A stretch of DNA of 63,847 nucleotides from GCA-2794515 sp033763335 (GTDB lineage Bacteria > Chloroflexota > Anaerolineae > Aggregatilineales > Phototrophicaceae). The stretch spans positions 1 to 63,847 of the forward strand of contig JANRKU010000023.1 in assembly GCA_033763335.1 (NCBI GenBank). Reading direction: 5' to 3'. The notes beneath the pieces are model-generated. The model saw only the letters and a list, made by a program, of their open reading frames with translations. It was not told the origin of the DNA and did no database searches. The translations under genes were made by a program, and so were the position numbers. Positions 35,833-43,345 of the stretch are shown here, one piece after another (the first letter of the stretch is position 1; every line of letters begins with the position of its first letter).

Positions 35833-36900
35833 TTAGAAGCGTTGGGTGATAGAAGCACCGCACGTTTCACGGATAACTAAATGGGTTGGTAACAGCACAT
35901 GGCGGACACCACTGCTGATTCCCTCAATCTGGTCGAGCAACAAGTGGGTAACCTGCGCTCCTTTTGTGTGGATGGGCTGATGAATGGTGGTGAGATTATT
36001 GCGTTCAGAGGTTGGCAAATCATCGAATCCGATAATTGCGATGTCTCCGGGAACGCGCACTCCTAATTCATCGAGTGCTTTCAAAGCCCCAAGTGCCATT
36101 TGATCGTTGGCACAAAATACAGCGTCCACATGCGCTTTTAACAAGGTTTGCATTCCCTCATACCCAGATTTGCTCTCGAAGTTGCCCTCAACCACAAATT
36201 CTTCATGATATGGAATGCCCAATTCTGCTAATGCTTGTTGGTATCCCTCTAGGCGTTTAAGACCATCTATGTTATTTAACGCCCCTGTAATATGACCGAT
36301 TTTGCGCCGACCTTGTCTATAAAGGTGTTTGGTTGCAAGCACGGCGGCGGCTTGATTATCTACCGTGACAAAATTTATCCTATCTGCCCATTGTTCTGGA
36401 TGTTCAATCATCGCCATTGGGATGCCTGTATCAAGTAAACGGGGTATGAATGGGTTATTTTGTTGGGTAGATGCCAGTAATACACCGTCCATCAGATGAT
36501 TTTTCAAGATACGTTCATAGAAACGTTCTTCATCTGTGCTGGATTCTTGTATCCACAGCAACATGGCATAATTGCGCTGATTTGCCGCTTGCGCGACACC
36601 GTTTAAGAGGGTTGGAAAGTAAAATTGGTCATCAAAAACGGTGGCTAAACTTTGTGGAATGACCACACCGATGATGTTGGTGCGACCTGTTGCCAAAATT
36701 CTCCCGCGCAGATTGGGGCTATAACCCAATGTTTCAATAACGTGTTGCACACGCTGACGGGTTTCTTCGCTGACATAGGCTTCATTGTTAATGACCCGCG
36801 AAACAGTCGCCCTAGAAACTCCCGCTTCTTTGGCAATGTCTTCTAAATTCAGGTCTTTCGCCTTTTGGTGCGAATTTGCGTTTGGCTTTAGTTTAGACAT
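35833..36900 (-). CDS. LacI-family transcriptional repressor
   Basis: The N-terminal LacI helix-turn-helix (residues about 18-65, LEDIAKEAGVSRATVSRVIN) is followed by the hinge and a periplasmic-binding-like sugar sensor domain (NIIGVVIPQS, FCANDQMALGALKAL, IIGFDD). A short N-terminal tail precedes the HTH. The ATG at 36900 with AAAGAG upstream is preferred over one seven codons earlier. Two tandem operators at the promoter indicate autoregulation. Downstream transporter and glycosidase genes are the likely regulon. Confidence 0.93.
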   Translation of the reverse strand: MSKLKPNANSHQKAKDLNLEDIAKEAGVSRATVSRVINNEAYVSEETRQRVQHVIETLGYSPNLRGRILATGRTNIIGVVIPQSLATVFDDQFYFPTLLNGVAQAANQRNYAMLLWIQESSTDEERFYERILKNHLMDGVLLASTQQNNPFIPRLLDTGIPMAMIEHPEQWADRINFVTVDNQAAAVLATKHLYRQGRRKIGHITGALNNIDGLKRLEGYQQALAELGIPYHEEFVVEGNFESKSGYEGMQTLLKAHVDAVFCANDQMALGALKALDELGVRVPGDIAIIGFDDLPTSERNNLTTIHQPIHTKGAQVTHLLLDQIEGISSGVRHVLLPTHLVIRETCGASITQRF

Positions 36901-36941
36901 AATTCTCTTTAAAAAAATCAACCATAAATTTTACTTTTTTA

Positions 36942-36968
36942 TGAGAACGCTCTCTGAGAACGCTCTCA
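36942..36968. promoter_or_regulatory. tandem LacI-type operators
   Basis: The 13-base word TGAGAACGCTCTC is repeated head to tail (36942-36954 and 36955-36967), and each is close to the TGAnAnCGnTnTCA palindrome bound by LacI-family repressors. They cover the expected transcription start of the repressor gene. Confidence 0.8.
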
Positions 36969-36973
36969 GACGT

Positions 36974-37002
36974 ATATTAACGCAACCTTAGAGGGTTGTC
37001 AA
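36974..37002 (-). promoter_or_regulatory. promoter of the LacI-type gene
   Basis: On the minus strand a perfect TTGACA (37002-36997), a 17-base spacer and TAATAT (36979-36974). The operators begin six bases downstream. Confidence 0.88.
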
Positions 37003-37084
37003 GGAATTGGGGTAGGCAATTTTATGGTTTGATGAAATTGGTTTTTATGAAAACGTTACCATTGCGGAAAAGAGGAAAATTGAG

Positions 37085-37155
37085 CTGGGAGACCTGGATT
37101 CGAACCAAGATCGATGGAGTCAGAGTCCATAGTTTTGCCCTTAAACTATCTCCCA
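37085..37155 (-). tRNA. tRNA-Gln (anticodon CUG)
   Basis: Minus-strand cloverleaf of 71 bases. The acceptor stem TGGGAGA/TCTCCCA has the U1-A72 pair and discriminator G73 typical of tRNA-Gln. The D-stem is GTTT/AAAC. The anticodon stem ATGGA/TCCAT closes the loop CTCTGAC with anticodon CTG, and the T-arm is CTTGG-TTCGAAT-CCAGG. CCA is not encoded. It follows gltX in the same direction. Confidence 0.95.
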
Positions 37156-37202
37156 AAGAGGTCATTACAGTGTAACAGAAAATCGTGTTTGCGAGAAGAT
37201 AA

Positions 37203-37244
37203 AATATAGGATGGCACAAAATAAAACGTGTTCCATCCTATATT
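37203..37244 (-). terminator. terminator after gltX
   Basis: AATATAGGATGG/CCATCCTATATT, a perfect 12-bp stem, followed on the minus strand by TTTTATCTTC. It separates gltX from tRNA-Gln. Confidence 0.75.
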
Positions 37245-37249
37245 GATAA

Positions 37250-38743
37250 TTAGGCTAGAAGGTCAATCGCAATTTGAATCCGTTTGAGTGATTCTTCTTT
37301 GCCAAATATTTCCATTGTTTCAAATGTGGGTGTGGAGATACTTTGACCTGTCACCATCACCCGTAATACGCCGAATACTTGGCTATTGTTTAGCCCCAAA
37401 TCGCTCACTAATCCTTCGCCAATGGCTTTCAGATTGGCTGTGAGAAACTCTGCCTTTGGTACAGCAGAATAACGTTGATATGCGGCTTCTAACAATGCCC
37501 GTGTGCCTGCCTTATCCATCTTTTTGGGGATGAGCATATCGGCAGTGGGTGGGGTGAATGTCTCATGAAAGAAAAATCCTGCCAGTTCAACAATATCGTT
37601 CAGGCTTTTAATACGTTCCCGTATCAATGGCACAATTTTGAGCAGGCGGTCAACATTGACCTCTAAACCTGCATTTTCTAATATCGGGCGCAGGCGTTTG
37701 GCGAGGTCTTCAGTTGAGAGTTTTTCGCGGATATATACACCATTCATCCAGTCGAGTTTTTCGATAGGAAAGGCACTATTGGCGGGATTCACGGTGTTAA
37801 TATCGAAGCGTTCAATGGCTTCTTGAATGGTGAAGATTTCACGCTCATCACCAAAATTCCAGCCAATATTCACCATGAAGTTAACCATTGCTTCTGGCAA
37901 ATAGCCTGCTTCTTTATATTCTTTTGCCAACACCAAAATTTTCTTGCCATCGGCATTAAACGCCTCAAATCGCTTGCTCATCTTGCCTTGTCCATTGGGA
38001 TTGAGCAATACAGGCAAATGGGCATACAGGGGTTTTTCCCAACCAAACGCATCCCATAAAATGAGATGAAGTGGCAGAGAGGGTAGCCATTCATTGGCGC
38101 GGGTCACATGACTAATTTCCATGAAATGGTCATCAATCACATTTGCCAGATGATAAGTCGGAAAGCCATCGGTTTTGAGCATCACGGCATCTTGCAGGGT
38201 GTCGTTATCAAACACGACTTCGCCACGAATGATGTCATGCCCAATTGTTTGCCCATCTAATGGCACTTTGAGGCGGATGGTATATGTTTTTCCATCTGCC
38301 AAATTTTTCTCTATTTCTTCTTTGGATAAGGTACGGCATAGGCGGTCATATCCCTTTGGTTCTTTCCGTGCCTCTTTTTCTTTATTGACCTGTTCAAGCC
38401 GTTCTGACGAGCAGAAACAACGATAGGCTTTGTCGTTATCCAAAAGCCACTGCGCCCATTTGTGATACAAGGGGAGTCGTTCAGATTGGATATAGGGACC
38501 AAATCCACCATCTTTATCGGGTCCTTCATCATAATCAATGCCAAGCCATGACAAGGCATCGGTGATGAGTTCGATAGACCCCTCTACAAAGCGTTTTTGG
38601 TCAGTGTCTTCAATGCGGAGGATAAATTTTCCGCCATGATGACGTGCCAATAACCAGCTAAAGAGGGCAGTACGTACCCCGCCAATATGAAGCGGTCCGG
38701 TTGGGCTAGGTGCGAAACGAGTCCGCACAGTTTTGTGTGTCAA
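37250..38743 (-). CDS. gltX: glutamyl-tRNA synthetase
   Basis: Class I synthetase of 497 residues that charges tRNA-Glu. The HIGH-type motif is PTGPLHIGG (residues about 14-22), RIEDTD follows, and the KMSKR loop is intact. The anticodon-binding helical region forms the C-terminus. The start is TTG with GGAG seven bases upstream. The adjacent tRNA-Gln gene suggests, but does not prove, a non-discriminating enzyme that also makes Glu-tRNA-Gln for GatCAB; no glnS is in the window. Confidence 0.95.
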   Translation of the reverse strand: MTHKTVRTRFAPSPTGPLHIGGVRTALFSWLLARHHGGKFILRIEDTDQKRFVEGSIELITDALSWLGIDYDEGPDKDGGFGPYIQSERLPLYHKWAQWLLDNDKAYRCFCSSERLEQVNKEKEARKEPKGYDRLCRTLSKEEIEKNLADGKTYTIRLKVPLDGQTIGHDIIRGEVVFDNDTLQDAVMLKTDGFPTYHLANVIDDHFMEISHVTRANEWLPSLPLHLILWDAFGWEKPLYAHLPVLLNPNGQGKMSKRFEAFNADGKKILVLAKEYKEAGYLPEAMVNFMVNIGWNFGDEREIFTIQEAIERFDINTVNPANSAFPIEKLDWMNGVYIREKLSTEDLAKRLRPILENAGLEVNVDRLLKIVPLIRERIKSLNDIVELAGFFFHETFTPPTADMLIPKKMDKAGTRALLEAAYQRYSAVPKAEFLTANLKAIGEGLVSDLGLNNSQVFGVLRVMVTGQSISTPTFETMEIFGKEESLKRIQIAIDLLA

Positions 38744-38809
38744 AATAATACTCCTGTGTGTGGATATTCTATTTTATATTTTGATTGCTAATCTCATCAA
38801 TCGCTTTAC

Positions 38810-38984
38810 GGCAGGCACTAAAGTACCTGCCTAGACTATCTAAAACCTGCTAAAGCAGGTTGTTGTGCCGATTTTTAATGAGAAACAAGGTTTTTAAGAC
38901 CCTTTTCTCAAAATATTTGGGTATATCAGCCTCATTGATGGTGCTTTTGTGTGATTAGCCAGATGCTTTAGCGTCTGATAATCA
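38810..38984. repeat. cluster of palindromes in the gltX-rodA gap
   Basis: The 256-base gene-free gap holds at least four hairpins: GGCAGGCACT/AGTACCTGCC at 38810-38831, AACCTGC/GCAGGTT with loop TAAA at 38844-38861, TGAGAA/TTCTCA with an inner AAGG/CCTT at 38879-38910, and TGATTA/TAATCA enclosing AGATGC-TTTA-GCGTCT at 38952-38984. Three have TTTA/TAAA-type apices like the element at 2-105. No gene or transposase is seen. Confidence 0.7.
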
Positions 38985-38999
38985 AAGTATATTTATATT

Positions 39000-40106
39000 T
39001 TATGCGAAACGACGACGACGCACAACAACACTTTCTACGAGTCCGATACCGATGAGGATAGACATCAGCGATGTGCCGCCAGAACTAACGAGCGGAAGCG
39101 TGAGACCTGTTACGGGTAAGATACCCAAATTCATGCCAATAGCCGTGACACACTGAAAGAAAATTGTGGCGGCAATCCCATAACAAATCATACTCCCTAA
39201 TGGGTCGGCGGCGAGGCGGGCGGCGCGTAAAATACGCATAATAACGATTCCCAAAATAAAAATAACGGTTGTGCCACCGACCAACCCAAACTCTTCTGCA
39301 ATCACACAGAAAATAAAATCGGTGTGGCGCACCCGCAAAAAGCGATATTGGGTTTGTGTGCCATTGCCATAGCCTTTGCCAAATAATCCACCAGACCCAA
39401 TGGCATAGGCGGCTTGACGAATATTATACCGCGACCCATAGCTATCTTGCCCGGTATCTGGGGTGATAAAATTGGTGAGCCGTTCTCGCTGATAGGGTAG
39501 CATCACCGACCAGAGGATTGGAAAACTGACGATGGCAACAAATATGCCCATGCCAATGTGTTTGAGCCGTAATCCAGATGCCCATGCTAATGTGAACCAT
39601 AACACACTAAAGACGATAACTGTCCCCAAATCGGGCTGGATGAAGATAAGTCCGATGGGGACGGCGACATGAATTAACGACCCAAAAACTGTTTTTAGGC
39701 TATCCATCTTGTGATATCGAGTGGAAAAATGATAGCCTAGCGTGATGATAATCAGCAATTTGGCAATTTCTGCGGGTTGAATGAGGATGCCGATATTGAG
39801 CCAGCTTTTTGAGCCACCATCACCTTCTTGCCCGAATAGTAGCACCATGACCAAAATACCCACCATGAACAAATATAGCCATGAGTGGATGCTTCCGAGT
39901 AGGCGATAATCTACGATTGTGACTAACAGCAGTAGAATTGTGCCAATAATCATAAATTGGATTTGACTCGGCACGCGACTGATTAAATCGGGGTCGGTTG
40001 CGCCATTGGTGGCGCTCCGAATCATAATAATGCCAAAAACGACCAATATGAGTGTCGCAATCAGCAACACATAATCAAATTGTCGCCAAATATTGGTTGT
40101 ACGCAT
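39000..40106 (-). CDS. rodA: rod shape-determining protein RodA (SEDS glycosyltransferase)
   Basis: SEDS-family peptidoglycan polymerase that works with PBP2 in elongation. It has about ten membrane helices. The conserved loop GDGGSKSWLNIGILIQPAE and the C-terminal region LPLVSSGGTSLMSILIGIGL match RodA/FtsW. Linkage to mreBCD and PBP2 supports RodA over FtsW. The frame extends 26 codons upstream; the ATG at 40106 fits the usual N-terminus. It is last in the shape/division block. Confidence 0.9.
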   Translation of the reverse strand: MRTTNIWRQFDYVLLIATLILVVFGIIMIRSATNGATDPDLISRVPSQIQFMIIGTILLLLVTIVDYRLLGSIHSWLYLFMVGILVMVLLFGQEGDGGSKSWLNIGILIQPAEIAKLLIIITLGYHFSTRYHKMDSLKTVFGSLIHVAVPIGLIFIQPDLGTVIVFSVLWFTLAWASGLRLKHIGMGIFVAIVSFPILWSVMLPYQRERLTNFITPDTGQDSYGSRYNIRQAAYAIGSGGLFGKGYGNGTQTQYRFLRVRHTDFIFCVIAEEFGLVGGTTVIFILGIVIMRILRAARLAADPLGSMICYGIAATIFFQCVTAIGMNLGILPVTGLTLPLVSSGGTSLMSILIGIGLVESVVVRRRRFA

Positions 40107-40192
40107 CACAAACACCACCACATCTCTAACAATTACGTGTGGGATATTATAACCAAAGCATCCTTGATGTGAAGGGCGGTGCAATAATAGCG

Positions 40193-40537
40193 TTAGGTAG
40201 TCGGTGGATTGTCACTATTTTGGGTTAACTGATTTTTGGGGTCATCTTCTTCATCAGCCTTATCAATCCCTTCTATACTTTGCAAGAATGGAATTTCGGC
40301 AATGATTAAGTTATGATGGCGGTCTCCACGTTGGGTGAGGGCAATTTCGACACTCTCACTGGCAATGGCGACATATTTTGAGATAACCGCCAAAATTTCT
40401 GCTTTCATCTCTTCTAGGCGTTCTGGTGACAGATTAATTCGGTCATGAACCAGAATTAACTGCAAGCGTTCTTTGGCTTTTTGGGCGCTTGATTGGTCTT
40501 TATTGCGTCCGCGCATTCTATCAAAAAATCCAGACAT
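40193..40537 (-). CDS. minE: cell division topological specificity factor MinE
   Basis: Stimulates MinD ATPase to give pole-to-pole dynamics that place the septum. The 114 residues include an N-terminal membrane-binding stretch (MSGFFDRMRG), AKERLQLILVHDR and the dimerisation domain LEEMKAEILAVISKYV. It is longer than E. coli MinE by an acidic, Asn/Gln-rich tail. It lies five bases after minD. Confidence 0.92.
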   Translation of the reverse strand: MSGFFDRMRGRNKDQSSAQKAKERLQLILVHDRINLSPERLEEMKAEILAVISKYVAIASESVEIALTQRGDRHHNLIIAEIPFLQSIEGIDKADEEDDPKNQLTQNSDNPPTT

Positions 40538-40542
40538 CGCCG

Positions 40543-41406
40543 TTACCCTTTTGGCTCGCGGGGAGAATTCCCGCCGAACAATCTATTGATACGTTGAAAC
40601 AATCCACCTGCCGATTCTAATTGCATGAATGGCACATTTTCGCCTGTTAATCTGCGTGAGATATTCATATATGCTGTTCCCGCTTTGGAATGCTCATGCA
40701 ATACAATTGGCACACCTGTATTGGATGCAGGAATAACTTGTTCGTCTTCTGGCACGATGCCGATGATGGTAATACCTAAAATATCATTCACATCTGCCAC
40801 AGACATCATTTCACCGCGTTTGACCATTTCTATTCTGACGCGATTCAAAATAAGTTGAACTGGGATTTTTGTCCCACTAGGGCGGGGAGGAGAGTTGCCT
40901 TCATTCAATTGCTTAATACTGGCTTCTACTAAGCCAATTACCCTATCGGCATCGCGTACTGCCGACACTTCTGCATTGGTGACGACAATTACTTGGTCGG
41001 CGGCGGCGATAGCATTACGAAATCCGCGCTCAATGCCTGCTGGTGAATCTATGAGGATAAAATCAAATTCGTCACGCAAGGAATTGGTAATTTGAATCAT
41101 GTTGGCAGGGCTAACAGCCGTTTTATCCCGTTTTTGGGCGGCGGGTATGAGGTATAAATCTGGAAATTGTTTGTGTTTAATCATTGCTTGGCGTAATTTG
41201 CAATTGCCTTCAATGACATCTACCAAATCATAGACCACACGGCTTTCTAAGCCGAGGATAATATCCAAATTGCGTAGCCCAATATCGGTATCAATGACCA
41301 CTACTTTTTTGCCTAATTTTGCCAATCCTAGCCCTAAATTGGCGGTGGTAGTGGTTTTGCCAACGCCTCCTTTTCCAGAGGTGATGGTGATGACTGTTGC
41401 CCCCAT
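40543..41406 (-). CDS. minD: septum site-determining ATPase MinD
   Basis: ParA/MinD-type ATPase with the deviant Walker A SGKGGVGKTTT, switch I DTDIGLRNLD and switch II DSPAGIERG. The C-terminal tail (LFQRINRLFGG) looks like the membrane-targeting amphipathic helix. The frame starts 12 codons earlier, but ATG 41406 has AAAGGA six bases upstream and gives the standard N-terminus MGATVITITSGKGG. It lies between minC and minE. Confidence 0.95.
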   Translation of the reverse strand: MGATVITITSGKGGVGKTTTTANLGLGLAKLGKKVVVIDTDIGLRNLDIILGLESRVVYDLVDVIEGNCKLRQAMIKHKQFPDLYLIPAAQKRDKTAVSPANMIQITNSLRDEFDFILIDSPAGIERGFRNAIAAADQVIVVTNAEVSAVRDADRVIGLVEASIKQLNEGNSPPRPSGTKIPVQLILNRVRIEMVKRGEMMSVADVNDILGITIIGIVPEDEQVIPASNTGVPIVLHEHSKAGTAYMNISRRLTGENVPFMQLESAGGLFQRINRLFGGNSPREPKG

Positions 41407-41429
41407 AAAAAAATCCTTTCTTTCAGCGT

Positions 41430-42116
41430 TTAGCCGTTCCAACTGTCGACATTGATTTGATTATTGCGAATAAATGCCATTTCTGGCTTCACCTTGCGCC
41501 GTTTATCGGGCGGGGATGTGACGATATAGCCCGCAATTCGCAATTGATTGGGTTGTAGGTCTAAGGCACAAATGACTGCTGTTTCGTCTCCATGAGCGCC
41601 TGCATGGACATTTCCCCGAATTTTTCCCCAGACAAAAATATCACCGCCTGCCACAATTTCTGCACCCGGATTTACATCGCCATAAACGACGACATGCCCT
41701 GCACTATAAATGGCGCGACCAGCCCGCACTGTGTTGCGAACCAAAATACCTGCTGTGCCATCTTCTGGTGGGGGCAATTGGGCAGATTCCTCTGCATTTT
41801 CGTCTATTAATGCTTGTACCCGTAAATCGAGGGCATCGGCGGCATCAATGGTGGTTTTGCTGGCGCTTACGATGAGTCCAATGGATAAGCCACGCCGTTC
41901 TATCAGTGCTTTTAAGCCACTGAGTTCATGTTTGGGAACTGGGCGTTCACCGAGTTCAATGATGAGATTTGCCCCCGCAAAAAAGGCGCTTTTTTCATCA
42001 ATACGGCTTGCCAATTCACCTGTAATGATAAGCCACTCGTCTGTGGGGCTTAGGGAGATGACGACCCCATCTTTACCCCCTTTGATTGTAACAATCTCTT
42101 CACGCATACAATCCAC
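41430..42116 (-). CDS. minC: septum site-determining protein MinC
   Basis: FtsZ inhibitor of 228 residues. The N-terminal MinC domain contains LIIELGERP, and the C-terminal beta-helix has the repeated Gly pattern RAGRAIYSAGHVVVYGDVNPGA and GDIFVWGKIRGNVHAGA. The Ser/Glu-rich linker lies at about 105-125. The start is GTG at 42116 or ATG at 42107. A TATATA-rich stretch upstream could hold the promoter. First of the min genes here. Confidence 0.92.
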   Translation of the reverse strand: MDCMREEIVTIKGGKDGVVISLSPTDEWLIITGELASRIDEKSAFFAGANLIIELGERPVPKHELSGLKALIERRGLSIGLIVSASKTTIDAADALDLRVQALIDENAEESAQLPPPEDGTAGILVRNTVRAGRAIYSAGHVVVYGDVNPGAEIVAGGDIFVWGKIRGNVHAGAHGDETAVICALDLQPNQLRIAGYIVTSPPDKRRKVKPEMAFIRNNQINVDSWNG

Positions 42117-42175
42117 TCGCTTTATTGCGATAATTTATATATAAGCATAACGGTTTTTTGTAGATGTGCTATCGT

Positions 42176-43345
42176 TTAGGACAAATTGCTCATTAAATTG
42201 ATGAATAAATAGGCAGGCAATAATAAAAATATGCCTCCTATAATAAATCTTATATTCATTGACTGAAACGCCTTGAACTTGTTCAACCATTCGCCAAATG
42301 AATACATGGCATAAGCCAGCCAAATCATTTGAATGATGAATAGTGGCATAATTAACACGGCGCGGTCACTGCCAAAATACACCAGCCCAAATAAGGCATG
42401 TGTGGCATACGCGACCATCAATACCACACCCAAAACGGGATACCACCGCGCCATCCGTGCCAATCCAAATATGCTCAAGGTTGCCCCGATAATGGTGAAT
42501 TGGCTAATACTCATGCCGATGAGATTGAGCCATCGCTCCCCTTCACGCCAGCCATCCGCAATCAAATAAGGGACGGTGAGATTTGTTTGGTGTGCTATAA
42601 GCGATGAGGATAACCATAAATCGGCGTTGATATAGGTGGTGATGATGCCATATCCGCCAAATAGGGCAAGCACTATCACAATGCCCCAATACCAGATGGG
42701 AATGCGTGTTTGTGATAGCCATAAGCCTAATGCGACAGCAGGTAATATCAAAACGAATAACGGGTCGTTGAGGATGCCAATTCCCAAAATTAACAGGATG
42801 CCCATATATTGTTGGGGCATGATGGGGGTGGCAGGTTTTTCATCGGGACGGGGATTGCTTTGGAATAGGGCTTCTATCAACAAAAAGAGTAGCCATGCCG
42901 TCATGAGCGAGGTGAGGCGTAAACTCCGCGCTGTGCCGATTTGACTCCAAAAAATCACCGCAAAAACCAATACCCCAACCCCTAAAGCTAAATAGGGACG
43001 CTTGAGAAATTGAATAACCACGATGCTGATGATGGCGGCTACGCCCATTGCTAAGACGACTGTAGCAGGCACAAAACTGGTTGCACCACCTGTTTGTGAC
43101 CAAAAAGCAGGCGCTAGTGCCAATGATATGCCCCCTAAAAAGGCGATTATCGCCCCAAATCGGCGCATGGTGAGGCTAACACCGACAATGACCAATGCCA
43201 AGCCACTAGCGCGGACGAATGGTGTTTGTCCGATTGTGATAAAAATAATCCAAATAAGCCCCCCTGCGAGGAGGGCTGGCAACCAATAGATGAGTAGAAT
43301 GCGATATGGCGGAATAGAAATTTGCACGCCGATAGACCCTTTCAT
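42176..43345 (-). CDS. polytopic membrane protein of unknown function in the shape cluster
   Basis: 389 residues with about ten to eleven hydrophobic segments spread over the whole length and no large soluble domain. It has short charged loops (LFQSNPRPDEKPATP, IADGWREGERW). It recalls the membrane cores of lipid-linked sugar transferases or flippases, but no diagnostic motif is seen. Its ATG overlaps the PBP2 stop by four bases, so it is translationally coupled to PBP2 and probably shares its process. minC follows 59 bases later. Confidence 0.75.
   Translation of the reverse strand: MKGSIGVQISIPPYRILLIYWLPALLAGGLIWIIFITIGQTPFVRASGLALVIVGVSLTMRRFGAIIAFLGGISLALAPAFWSQTGGATSFVPATVVLAMGVAAIISIVVIQFLKRPYLALGVGVLVFAVIFWSQIGTARSLRLTSLMTAWLLFLLIEALFQSNPRPDEKPATPIMPQQYMGILLILGIGILNDPLFVLILPAVALGLWLSQTRIPIWYWGIVIVLALFGGYGIITTYINADLWLSSSLIAHQTNLTVPYLIADGWREGERWLNLIGMSISQFTIIGATLSIFGLARMARWYPVLGVVLMVAYATHALFGLVYFGSDRAVLIMPLFIIQMIWLAYAMYSFGEWLNKFKAFQSMNIRFIIGGIFLLLPAYLFINLMSNLS

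Noticed and set aside
36942..36968. Tandem 13-base repeats as a plasmid-type iteron
   Set aside because: The copies match LacI-family operators and lie at the promoter of a LacI-family gene, which explains them.
38810..38984. CRISPR-like array in the palindrome cluster
   Set aside because: The hairpins differ in sequence and spacing. There are no identical direct repeats with regular spacers and no cas genes.
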